A stretch of 64,000 bases of DNA from Dryas octopetala (taxonomy: Eukaryota > Streptophyta > Magnoliopsida > Rosales > Rosaceae). Made by a program: the position numbers and the translations under genes. The notes beneath the pieces were generated by a model, which searched no databases, was not told the origin of the DNA, and saw only the letters and a list, made by a program, of their open reading frames with translations. The first letter of the stretch is position 1. Each line of letters opens with the position of its first letter. The stretch is from NCBI GenBank assembly GCA_963921425.1, contig OY992838.1:19881861-19945860 (forward strand), written 5' to 3'. Positions 11,200 through 22,363 of the stretch are shown in pieces.

Positions 11200-12950
11200 T
11201 TATTTGAGATCCTCTCCCATGTCATGCTCCCCACATGTGGATGCTCTATCCTCAGGCTCTACCTCCTGGATACTTCCCTCCGGGATGTTGGCATGCCCAT
11301 CATTACTGCCAGCTCCTAGCAGACCACGCACGCGGTCCCAGTCAAAATCAGGGCACATCTCCTCGAGCTCTAATTTGCAATCGCCAAAGCCAATTGCATA
11401 GCCGCTGTTATACTCGTTGTCCAACTCCTGCCTGGCTTGGCTCAGCTCCTGCCTGGCTTGGCTCAGCTCCTGCCCGCACTGCTCCAACTCTTGCCTAGCC
11501 TGGTCCGCCTCCTTCCTGGCCTGTAGTAGCTCGGCCTGCAATGCATTGTTCTGGCCGACCAGAGTACTGACCTTCTCCTCGGCTGAGAGCGCTCTGTCCT
11601 TCCACACCACGAAGCTCGACATCTCGTCCTTCATCTTCTCCACCGTGGCAAGGACACTAACATGTACCTGATAAGTAAAAAATAGTGCCTGCCAGGTCGA
11701 ATGTCACGAAAATGTTATCACATGCTATAAAGTCTTAACTTCGGACATATCATCATGATGTACCACCTTCCCTTACCTGGGACTGCTCAAAAAAGGCCTG
11801 CTCCAGAACAGCTAGAGGCTCAGCACCATCACCGATCACCCGGTCATCCCTCCCCTTCTTCGGGGACCCTCCAAAGTCTGTCACCGCCTGCTGTACCAGA
11901 CGATCCTCCTCTGGAACTGGATCAGGCACATTAGCTGCCCTTTTGCCCTCTCTCCCGTGCTCGGCTGCATTTACTCTGGTCTTCCTTTTCTTTCCAGGAG
12001 AAATAACCTTCGAAGCAAGGACGTTGGTAGACCCACTACGCCTCATACCCCCAGGCACCGGCGCACCTCTACTTGTATTCCCTTGGGACAAGCCACCATC
12101 GGCCAACAACGCCCCCATCATTAGCCTCCTCTGGGCAGGCGAGGCAGGACCGACCGGTCTACTTGTTTTCTTCGTATTGGTCATCTTCACTGTAAGACCC
12201 ACACAAACAATGAGCACAACTTATTTCTCATCAATCAACACTTCAAGAGGGGAAGTACAGAAACTCACCTGGGGCTCCAAAGCCGTACTTGGCCAAATTC
12301 TCAGGAGACAAGAGGTATGTGGCGCTCAACTTTCGGGCGGGTCGACTAAGCACCCTCCGCACCTCTTCTACACTCTCTTTCGACAATGGTAGCCTCTCCC
12401 ACTTACCCCCTGCAAAAATAAACAATCAAATATTACTATTAGTACAAGAAAACCGTCAGCTAATAATCAAAGTGTACACAGACCAATGCATCGACTCAAC
12501 CAGACAACCTATTATGTGGAAATTCGTCAGCACTCTATTTATGGTCACCCTCTCACTCCGGCCGAATTCCCAGGCTCCACTCGTGAAAAACTATTTTTTC
12601 TTCCAGTCCTTGTGAGCGTCTGGGTGGCCCACCTGTTTTTGGCGAGTCGTACCATCGGTGAACTACCCGTTTGGCAATTGCGAGCAGTACACCCACCCTC
12701 GCAAATTGGGACTTGATTTTATTTCAAACAAGTGTGTGAATTGAGCCATACTCGGGGCAGCATACCCCTCATCTCGGAACAATACATACAACTTAATTAA
12801 TGTCCTCTAACTATTTGATGTTAGTTGAGCCGGCGCAATTCCTAACTTCCTTAAGATGTATTGGAAGTAGGGATGGAGAGGAAGAGCAATAGAAACCCAA
12901 GCCTACCCGTATTCCGCAGCTTCAACACCTCAGACGGGTTCCAACCCACT
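11200..12950 (-). pseudogene. antisense multi-exon gene inside the Gypsy element
   Basis: On the minus strand four exons join through canonical, phase-compatible sites: about 12950-12509, 12409-12269, 12189-11777 and 11667-11200. Donors are ATAG|GTTG, CCAG|GTGAG and CCAG|GTAAG; acceptors are TTTTGCAG, TTACAG and TATCAG. Exon 1 shows LPLHPYFQYILRKLGIAPAQ and MAQFTHLFEIKSSPNLRGW, a domain common in plant transposon-derived predicted proteins. Exon 3 begins VKMTNTKKTSRPVG and is basic. Exon 4 is a Gln/Glu-rich coiled coil (repeated SQARQEL). Exon 1 carries three in-frame TAG codons (12807-12809, 12663-12665, 12591-12593). Additional ORFs, some antisense, are known in the Tat lineage (for example in Grande). 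The function is unknown. Confidence 0.7.
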
Positions 12951-13199
12951 TCTTAGCCCCTCTATACCTGGCCAACAACACCACAACATACAATAAATTA
13001 CACAAGTCCAAAAATGAAGGCATATAGCCTACCCAGTGCTCGGCAAGGTTCATACCCACCTGCCCCTACTCACATTTTCCATAAATTCACAATCAGAATT
13101 TCAAGGTTCACATCGGGTTGGACGACTACAATTTTTCACAATTCCAAATTTTCCAAGGCAACAAATTTCACAAACAAAGACTTTGGCAGGATTCCGAAA

Positions 13200-14020
13200 T
13201 TTCTTACCTCCAATGCTTCGAACAGCCCAATCTAAGCCCGGGCTTCCGCGCTGCCCCACCTCTTCCGCGCACCCAAGCTCCCGAGCCACCAGCCCCGACT
13301 TCGAGCACGGGTTTCCGAGCAACCACCCACTTGTGCAACGCCCGAGCCGAGCAGCTCCTCCAAGCCGCTGCTAGCAGCTCCGGCCCTACACGCGCCCCCC
13401 ACGCAACGCCCCTTCGCGCACCACCACAGCCCGAGCCGCTGCCAACAGCTCCGGCCCGAGCCCGCGTCGATCTGAGCAGCACCGTTCCGGCCCGAGCCCC
13501 CTGCGCCGATCTGAGCAGCACAGCTCCAGCCCGAGCTCCCTGCACAACTTCCGAGCAACTACCCCACCTGCGCAACCACCGAGCCAAGCCGAGCAGAGCA
13601 CCCCCCTGCGCAGCGCCTCTGCGCCGCTCAAACCTGTTCCGACCCGAACAGAACCGCGCCGATCCGAACAACCCGAGCCCAACCCCTCCGCCCCGCGCAC
13701 AGCCAACACCTCCGGGCTAGAATTTCGCCTTCGACCAGAGCAGATCCAGGCTTTCCCCTTCCTTCGACCCGAGTCAACCCGACCCAACCCCTATGTTTCT
13801 GCGCTTCCGACCCGCGCACAACCCCTCTAACCCGAATCCGACCTCTACTGCATTCGAACCCACTGGCTCAGCTCCCCCTTCCCTCTGACCCGACCCCCTC
13901 TCCCTCCGACCCGACCTCCCTTTTCTCTGTTGTTTCCAAACACAGCCCCTGCCCTTTTTGGTTTTCTCTTGTAAAAAAAAATATATTAACTCCCTCTCTC
14001 CCAAATACTTACACAGTAAC
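13200..14020 (-). repeat. GC-rich Pro/Arg-coding-like minisatellite region upstream of the antisense gene
   Basis: Strongly C-rich on plus. Imperfect repeats of CCGATCTGAGCAGCAC plus a GCCCGAGC segment lie at about 13440-13560, with many dispersed copies of CCCGAGC. Several long open frames on both strands are by-products of the composition. It lies where the promoter or 5' UTR of the antisense gene would be. I see no domain in any frame. Confidence 0.4.
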
Positions 14021-14404
14021 AAGTAACAAGTGTGAGATTTGGGGTAGGTATTTTATATTTGGGCTTTACCATTTAATTCCAAAATCTCATTTACAAAAGG
14101 CAACATCCCACCATTCAATTGGACGAGATTCACTAGATTTCGCGAAGCATCTATGGCTCGGAATACAGAGTAATCAAAATTCAAAATTCAAAAAAGAAAA
14201 AAGAAAAAAAGATTATAATCTTTTCATATATAACCGTCCAAGCTTTCCTACAGTACAGCTTTTCTTGCTAAGGAACTTGGGGGACTTCTGGACAGTATCT
14301 TAAGCAGGAACAAGTATGTGGTCACTTGTCGTTCTGTTCAGACTTCTTTGCGTACAAAGTTCCCAACCAAGAAGTACCTTTTGCTCGGAAACTTGGGGGA
14401 CTTC

Positions 14405-14759
14405 TGTTCGTATGACTAATCATCTCAACATAACGACAAGTCACATAAGGCTTAACATCATGTCGTTTGGGCATAAGCCCAAAGGATAAGCCCCTCCTAG
14501 GTTCCTAAGCACCGACTTGCTAGGACTAAAGACTAAGCCCTTCCTGGACTCTTGGGCTCCTAGCCCCTGACCTCCTAGGCTCCGACCCCCTAGGCTCCGG
14601 CCTCCTAAGCCCTGATCTACTAATTTCCGACCTCCTAGGCTCCGGCCTCCTAAGTCCTAACCTCCTAGGTTCCGGCCTCCTAAGCTCCAGCCTCCTAGGC
14701 CCCGACTCGTGTCAACTCATTCGAATCCACGAAACAGGTGACACGTGGCGCTCCTACAG
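14405..14759 (+). repeat. 3' LTR of the Gypsy element, first part
   Basis: Starts TGTTCGTATG after a G-rich purine tract (CTTGGGGGACTTC), which is the likely second-strand primer site. It matches the 5' LTR but has several extra CTCCTAGGCTCCGG-type units (about 14570-14700). It ends at TACAG, the duplicated target of the next insertion. Confidence 0.88.
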
Positions 14760-17700
14760 TGACAGAACCGTTCCCGGATCCTACCCTGAATCTCAGAGAG
14801 GTCCTGTGGGAATCCAAAATCTAGGAAAATCCTACCGAAAATTCGACAAAACCTCTCCTAAAAATGAACTAACCCAAGGTTTATAAAACCTGTAAAAAAA
14901 CACTTCTAAGAACTTCAACCACTTCTACCACAACCAAAAAGGGTCTCGGACCCAATAAATTCAAAGAAAACCAACTTAAATTTAAAACTGGTTATCAGAG
15001 CTACTAATCTATTACAAGAAATTTTACATAATGAAAATGGTACCTACTGGGTCCGAATAGAAATATGGACGTAAATGCCTCGACGTTATTGGCTCGACCT
15101 CCACCAAAGCTACTACCTGGGAGGAAACAATTTAAGACAAACAAGATAAACCCAGTGAGTGGACAGTTTGATGAAAATAAAATCAAATGTTAAATATCTT
15201 TTCAGAAAACCCTTCATAACCACATTTAACTCTAAGACTTCACGTCGCTCTTTGAAATCCCCCAGTTTTAAAATTATTTCACAAGTCTATTTCAAAATCT
15301 CCTTGTAAACCATGATCATGCTTAGAGTATGAGAAAACATATGAATATGAAACTATTTCAAATCCTCAGAATGCCCAATGCATAAGAAAAACTCAAAAGC
15401 TATTTCTCACATAAACTTATATTATGCAAATCTTTTAAACAAATCAATTAACTGAAAATCAATCTTTGAAAATAACAAGTTCTCAAACTGAAATCGATAT
15501 TGTCAATTTATAAATAAATAATTTAAGCTGAAAACTTTCTTCTCAAACCACTCTCAATATACTGAAAACCAATAAAATTGCTCAACTGAAACCGTCACCG
15601 TCATACTTAAAACCTTTGCTGCCATAAACTCATCACTTAAAATACTTAACAAACTGAAAACACACACCAATCAACTTACCCATAGAATCTGTCTACACGC
15701 GCAGAGCCAAGAATCTGTCATACGCATGCAGAGCCATAAATTCTGTCTTACATGCACGCAGAGCCAACCCCCAAAGGGTCAAGCATCACGACACACGGCT
15801 CAAAGCCTATGTGTGTGCCGCAATGGGTCCCAAAGACCTATCTAATCTGATAACCTGGAGGGTACTGAAAGGCGATTTAAAACTATTTTTCTCATGACCA
15901 AACAAAATGTCTTTTTCCACCAACAAAGAACATTTTTATAACATTTCCAAAACTTTAAATCCTCAAAACAATTGCATAAACACAACTAGTAAAATAGTCC
16001 TCAATAAATCACATTAAAAAACATAAAACCAATCAAATCTTTCGTCCATAGACTAAATATGAAATAACCCATACGTATAAAAATAAGAAACTAGTTTCAA
16101 CATCCAACAAGAAGAAATTTATTTGCGGTAGCATTTGTAATCCAAAATTTAATACCATTAATCAAATCCCAAAATCAACTTCAAAACGTTAAATATAAAA
16201 TAATTGATGAGATTTCCATAAATTCTAAGAAAAACCAAAAGTCTATTTAAACCTCAAATTCTCAACTAAAATTTCATACCCAAACTAAATCACAAATTTT
16301 ATAAAACATTTTAAAGAGACAAGAATTCACTCACAATTCATCAATTCTCAATAAAGCTCAAAACAACGAATAAAAATTAAATTAGGAATTTCATAAAAAC
16401 GTTTATAAAATAAAGTCCACTCACAGTTTAACCGATCAATGTCTAATCCTTTCCGGAATACGTTTTCATTTCACGATCCCTTATTGTTCGTCACTAGAAA
16501 TCGCCAAAAGACGAAGCTCCATCCACCTAACACAAAAGTACCACTAACTTTAATAGTCGAGAATACAGAGTGTCGATTGAAATTGAGTGAAGAAAAAATC
16601 TAAGTGCCCTTATGACTTATCCGAAAGTCTAGAGTTTGTCCCAAGTTAACTTAATTTAATACCAAACAAACGCAATTACTAAGTCACCCAATTATCAATA
16701 CATCTCCAAGATCAACGTAAGCGATATAAACAAATCCTCACCAAGTAATTAACTAAACCACCTTGTTAATTCGATTCCACATTCGGCAACTGACCAATCA
16801 CATAATCGCGCTTCCCAAACATCCTTCCTTGCATCCGATAACCACTGTGACACGGCTGAAGGTTTCGTTAATCGATCGGCCACGAATTGTTGTCTTTAAG
16901 ATATGTATAATCTGTCCATAAAAACAATGCATTACAAACTAATTCCAAAGTTCACAAATAATATTAATTTGGCCATTGAACAGTCGATTTGGGTGATAAC
17001 CACCACACACGGTGGCTTCCCAGCTCCAACTAACATACCAATACTCACCCAAAACACAACGGAACTTGGATTTTGTCTCTGGGATCCCAAGGAGTCTGAA
17101 TAGCAAGGGAACCCACTCAACCCACCACCACAAACGGCGACAATCAAGGTGGCAGTCGCGGTGAACCTGAAAATCAACCAAATCCCAAAATTTCTTTAAA
17201 TTTCTCATCCTAGACAACAATTGGAGGTTCAAAAGGGTGGGAATTGCCCAAAATCCGACAAGAACACCTACCAAATTTCGAATTCCAAAGGAAACCCGAA
17301 ATTGGTTCTAAACCCCAAAATCATACTTCACAAAATACCCAGAATTGACGAGCCATACCTTAGGGGAATGAAAGCCCACGGTGAGGGGAGAAAAATCCAC
17401 CAAAAACAAAATCGACCGGAGCTCGGAGGTGGCCAGAATCGGCAAAATGGCCGACGGCGGAGCTAGTTTGCTCCGACGATTTCCTGCGCACAGGGGCAGT
17501 AGGCCGGCGAAGGGAGGCGCGGGTGAGGACGGCCGGCGCGAGGGGAACTTGCCGGTGGCCTTGGGTCGTCGGGAAACTCGCCGGAGAGGATGGTCCGGCC
17601 TGGTGGTGTCGCGCGCCGAGAAGGGGAAGAGAGAGAAGAGAACGAAGAGAGAGAGTGTGGGCTCGGGAAGGTGGTTGGCGCCTGGGGGGTGCTCGCCGGA

Positions 17701-17771
17701 GCCAGTGGCTGGCAGGGGTGGCCGGTGATGGGGAGTGATGGTGGCTGGGTGATGCGCGCAGGGGAGGGTGC

Positions 17772-17808
<37 letters not shown>

Positions 17809-18092
17809 GGGCTGATTTTAATTGTGGTGTTTGGGTTTTAAAATTACCCAAATGCCCTTTTCTAGAAAATTCTCCACCTTTTCTACCCAAAACTTACAAT
17901 TAGGATGTCGTTTTCACCTTCGCGTTTGGAAACTCGAGTTCTTATTAGCTGTCTCGAACTTAAAGGCCACAAATTTGAATTTTTAAAACACCCCTTCAAA
18001 TGCTAGAATTCCCTTCTGATATTTTAATAAAGTCCGCCCAAAAGATTAATTTTTTTTATTAAAGAAATAAGACTTGGGGTCGGGTCGTTACA
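14760..18092 (-). mobile_element. large solo-LTR-like insertion (element A)
   Basis: The insertion begins TGACAGAACCG and ends GGTCGTTACA, flanked by a perfect 5-bp duplication TACAG (14755-14759, 18093-18097). It is 3333 bp with no RT, gag or integrase. Read on minus it starts TGTAACGACCC, has a (CT)n run (17777-17806 on plus as GA), then a GC-rich gene-like stretch, then AT-rich DNA with three ~28-bp repeats (15688-15772, GCAGAGCCA). The terminal ~180 bp match element B (40780-40957) in inverse orientation. TG...CA ends plus a 5-bp duplication and no internal region suggest a solo LTR of a long-LTR Gypsy family, perhaps Del/Tekay type. The family assignment is inference. Confidence 0.7.
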
Positions 18093-18474
18093 TACAGTGC
18101 GAGTCATTACAAGAGACACGTGTCATCACCGGATTGGTTGACACTCTTCCAAAAGTTTTATAAAAGAGGTACTTTCTTGTCACAAAAGGACATTCAATTA
18201 ATAATATACTATTCACTCACTCTGCTCAGAGATTCTCTTGACACTGACTTGAGCGTCGGAGGAGGTTCGGCCGGTACCACCCTGATGCCCTTCCCGCTCA
18301 CTTTTGTGTGTTCGCGCAAGGTGCTTCGAATATTACTTTTTCATCACTATTCACTAGTCGGACCCAGCTACCCGTTCCTACCCCACTTCGATTTGTCGTC
18401 CACTCAGTGGAAGGTCAACGGATCCACGTGGTTTGACTCGACGTTGACTACTCTACCATTTTTGAGCATCAACA
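18093..18474 (+). repeat. 3' LTR of the Gypsy element, second part
   Basis: Continues the 3' LTR after element A, starting with the second TACAG. It matches about 4616-4990 of the 5' LTR with scattered substitutions and ends CATCAACA, followed by the element's duplication GTGAG. Confidence 0.88.
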
Positions 18475-18947
18475 GTGAGCATCAGAAAAGAAAACTTACT
18501 TTAGATAATAATACTTTAAGTTGTCATTTTCATAACAAATAATATAAGCATATTTTATATAGTAACGAACAATATAGAGAAAACAGTATAGTTGATTTAC
18601 TTATAAATTTGTCAGAAAATATTAAATTAGAACAATTTAAGCAAAATCAGTCAATAGAGATACTAATGCAAAATCTAGAGAGAAACTCAATAAATATTTT
18701 AAGAAAAAATTTAAATTATATTACCAAGCAAGTAGAAGATAATAATAAAAATATTCAAAAATTGCACGTAATAATAGATCAACTTAAAAAACAATTACAG
18801 AAATACAGTTAGTGTAAAAGGATTTAGCAGAACAAGTATATAAAATAGATTAGCTACTAAAATAGATGCAAAGTGCAAAAACTAGTGCAAAGTATATAGA
18901 AGCCCTTAAAACAATAATAGAATTAAACACAACACCTATAGAAATAT
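18475..18947 (+). pseudogene. endogenous caulimovirid copy A, segment 2
   Basis: This continues segment 1 past the Gypsy element. A short frame (18609-18812) is Lys/Asn-rich and coiled-coil-like, and it matches copy B in inverse orientation (about 42500-42960). In petuvirus-like genomes a coiled-coil region precedes the movement domain. Stops break the frame on both sides. It ends at AATAT, the target of the next insertion. Confidence 0.6.
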
Positions 18948-20423
18948 AGTTTTCACTATACTTCACTCGCAAGTGCACGAATCGCGACAGTAGCAAAGCG
19001 TATAAATATGAGGTTGATCCCATGAGGATTGAATTGATGTCGTATCACTAATCTAATTGACCTAATTGACCCTAAAACAAACAAAAGACTCACGGAAAAG
19101 ATTAAGAACACACACGATAGCAACACAAGGTTGCAGCACACACACACACACACACACACTCTGGATTGGTGGGGTTTTGATTGATTTGATTCTAAACTAA
19201 TTATGCAAGAAAAATAAAAGAAAGCAAGTAAACAAGCAAGGAAACGATTCAGATTTTATTGAAGAAAAATAATGATAATGAAACACTAAGGCCTTCAGAA
19301 TCCACCCTAGCTACCATACTCAAGTTATGACACAAAAAGATAAATTTAGAAACTATTTATGAAGATGCTCGCAAAGTGTCTATGGCGTCTAGAAGAAATT
19401 GCATTGATTCTCTCTAATGTATGTAAGATGCATGGCATCTACAATAATACTTGTGCCCATATGTGCAACCTAGCATGACGTCTACTTAGATTTAACACAC
19501 AAGAACCCATTAAGCACAAGATAATATGAGACATCACAAGAACCCTAGAGTATGGCGTCTACACTAGGTATCCAAGATTTCAATTCACATGAACAATTAT
19601 TAGGCTATTCACTTGTTGCAAACAAAAAACATGATGATATGGCAGTCCACATGCTTTCACAACACATAAACTAGATGCATACAACCTAAGGTAGCTAATC
19701 AAAGAGAGCATGCATCAAGTATCCAATAAAATAGTGAATTAAGAATTCATCAATGAAAAACTGAAATTAAACTAAAATAATGTCATAGAAAAATAGTAAT
19801 ATATAATGCTAGGGCTTCATCATAAGCCCTAGTTAAGGATTTAGTTACACATAATCATTGAAAAACTAACAATAAAATTCATAAACTAATTAAACCTAGA
19901 AATTAAAATTGGAAGAGAGAGCTTGGCGCGAATGCTTGTGCAAAGTGAATCCAGGATGCCAAGGTTGTTGAATGCTTGATGCATAGACTCCTTATATAGA
20001 GATTTGAGGAGGTGGATGAGTCCTTGCACAAATAGGAGAGGACAACAAAACTTGCGGCAAGAATTTCTAGGCGCGGAATTGCTGCGCTATCTTCACTAAA
20101 ACAGCCATAACTTGCGCTAGGCATATCGGAATCGAGATCCATAAAATTCCCTGTGAAGCTAACATATTTATCTTTCCAACGATATAAGACTCAACAGATG
20201 GAACGATCTAGAGAAGTACAGACTTGAAGTCGAAGTTGCTGCTCTGTTTTCCCAAGGTTTCCTTGTTGCTTTGGTTTGCCTTGGTCCATTAGAATTTTCT
20301 CTTCCTTCTAAACTAGGGTAAAGTCTTTCCTTAATCAACTTGGATTAAATCTTCTAAGATCTCCCTTGCACATTGGGGATTCCTTGGATGACTAGGAGAC
20401 ACTCTCCTTAGTTTATATGAGCA

Positions 20424-22363
20424 TGTACATTGCTAGGCTAAAGGCAAGATTTAGCCCAAAATGTGAAAAAACCTCTACATTGCTGGGCCAAATGCAAGGC
20501 AATTCTTGCCATAGCAAGATTTTAGGCTAAATTTGGCCCAAAATCTTGCTATTGTCTTTTGCTTTGCCAAGACAAGTGGAGTCTACAAGAGAGAAAAGCA
20601 GCTGATGGTGAGATAATGGAGTCCACATGTCGGTGCGCGATTGGAGAGAAGAGAAGATGATGTCTTCTTGTGGGGGACAAGACTAGCAGCGTCACCAATG
20701 GGTGCGTGACACTGCCACTGATGGCCCACTTTACGTGGTGATCGATAACAGCTGCCTTTTTTCTTTTTCTTTTTTTTTTAATTCCCACAAATCACGTGGC
20801 CCACTTTATTTCCCACAAATAGCTGCTTCTTCAATTTTCACTCAAACCCACGTGCCTCTTCTTTCTTTTTGATGAAGACTATCAATGAAGGCTATCAATG
20901 CAAGCCTCCAATGGTCAAAATTTTTAAAAATTGTGACCGTTGGTTTTTTTTTTAATTCGAATTCTTCCCTTTTTTTTTTTTTCCAACTTCACTTACCTCC
21001 CACCCCTATATATATGGTATATAACCATTCATAATTTTCACAATACATTCCAAATTTGTGGGCACTTATTTAGAAATTTGTGGGTAGTTTGTGGGCACTT
21101 GCTTAGAAATTTGTGGTCACTTGTTTATTCATCTTCTACAAATTTTATTTTATTTATTTTTTTAAATATGAGTACCATGAAAGCCAAAGTCGACCGAGGT
21201 CCCAATTGGCCTAATGAAAATCATATCGTTCTTTGCAGGTGCTATGTAGAGGTGAATCAAGATCCATAAGTTGGTACGGATCAAGGGAAAGAGATTTTTT
21301 GGCAGAGAATACAACAAAAATATGTCAAGCGCATTGGCGATATGAGATCGCTTCAGTCTGTGAAAACATAAATGAGTAGAATAAAACAACATTGCATTTT
21401 TTATCAAGGTTGTCTTTGTCAAGTTGAAACTAAGTAACACAGTGGGTGAAATGAAAGTGATAAAGTAATATTGTAAATATTTTTACCATTAATACTAAAA
21501 TTTATATTCTTTGGTTTGTATCTTATATTTGTATAATATAAATGCAGATTCAACATGCCAGAGGATTGTACGCTGAAAAGCATAATGACAAATGTTTCAA
21601 GTTCGACCACTGTATGTAGTAGATGATGAATGAGGTAGATAATGAATGAGGTGGATGATGAATAAGGTAGATGATGAGGTAAATGAGAAAATATACATAA
21701 TTGATGAAAAAAATTAAATGGGTATTAAAATAATAATATTTAAATATATTCAATACTATACTCATATCAAAGATTTCATTAAAATAATTACAATGGTATA
21801 ATTATTAAAATATATTAATTTATAAATTTTAATTTATAAGAGTATATATGAACAGTAATGATCACTCACTCACCATAGAGTAGAGAATTCTCTGCTCACC
21901 TAATCACCCAGCAACGAATTTCAATGATCGGAACCGTCCATATTTTAGAGCATTATTCAAACATCACCCTTATAAAAAATCAACCAAATCGGAAACTGTT
22001 TAGCCAGTGTATTACTATCAATATCATTTCAACCTTATCTGACAAACTGTATTTGTCTGCAAAGTTTGAAGGACCAAACAATTATCGATTTGGCTGATTT
22101 TTTACATGGACGACCCTTAAAGATGGACCTAAAAAATGAATGGTCCCGATCATTGAATTTCCCACCCTGTGGTGAGTGGGTGGTTAGGTGAGGGGGGAAT
22201 TCCTCGCTCTATGGTGAGCGAGTGATCATTTCTGTATATATGAATACACTTAATAAATTAAATATCTTGCCTTTTGCCTTTAGCCTTTAGCAATGTACAA
22301 ATTTGTGCATTTGGCCAAAAGCAATAGCTAAATCTTGCCTTTAGCCTTGCCTTTTGCCATTAA
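20424..22363 (+). mobile_element. Harbinger-type element 1, decayed
   Basis: Starts GAGCATGTACATTGCTAGGC, close to the terminal repeat at the far end of element 3 (inverse of ACCAATGCACATGCTC). GGCTAAAGGCAAGATTTAGC at the left is mirrored near 22325. Inside, from the ATG at 21168, lies a first exon related to the Myb/SANT-like DNA-binding proteins that accompany PIF/Harbinger transposases (GPNWPNENHIVLCRCYVEVN); it has stops at about 21267 and further on. The 3' third (about 21715-21850) is shared with elements 2 and 3. No transposase is present. The right end is approximate. Confidence 0.6.
21852..22235. mobile_element. hAT-type MITE
   Basis: 384 bp with terminal inverted repeats ACAGTAATGATCACTC / ACAGAAATGATCACTC and a perfect 8-bp target duplication ATATATGA (21844-21851 and 22236-22243). 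It is noncoding. Its insertion splits a segment that is continuous in the two sister Harbinger copies (around 24210 and 27015), which confirms the boundaries. Confidence 0.9.

Larger units (their letters stand above)
4326..18474 (+). mobile_element. Tat-type Ty3/Gypsy LTR retrotransposon, nearly full length, defective
   Basis: The element is bounded by LTRs starting TGTTCGTATG and ending CATCAACA (CATCAATA in the 5' copy), with a perfect 5-bp duplication GTGAG at 4321-4325 and 18475-18479. The order is gag, protease, RT, RNase H, integrase, then 3.7 kb of extra DNA holding an antisense gene, then the 3' LTR. This order, the gag motif and the extra 3' region fit the Tat lineage. All coding parts carry stops, frameshifts or deletions. 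The 3' LTR is split by a 3.3-kb later insertion. The host site is an endogenous pararetrovirus copy. Confidence 0.93.

Noticed and set aside
13118..13819. Several long open frames on both strands rich in Pro, Ala, Arg and Gly
   Set aside because: They overlap in many frames and come from the C-rich repetitive sequence; none shows a domain or a clear start.
17360..17890. Open frames around the GA repeat in element A
   Set aside because: Overlapping frames on both strands of a GC-rich, microsatellite-bearing region of a noncoding element.
14760..18092. Cassandra-type TRIM (5S rRNA-bearing LTR) as the identity of the solo-LTR-like elements
   Set aside because: No 5S rRNA-like promoter segment is seen and the elements are far longer than Cassandra LTRs.
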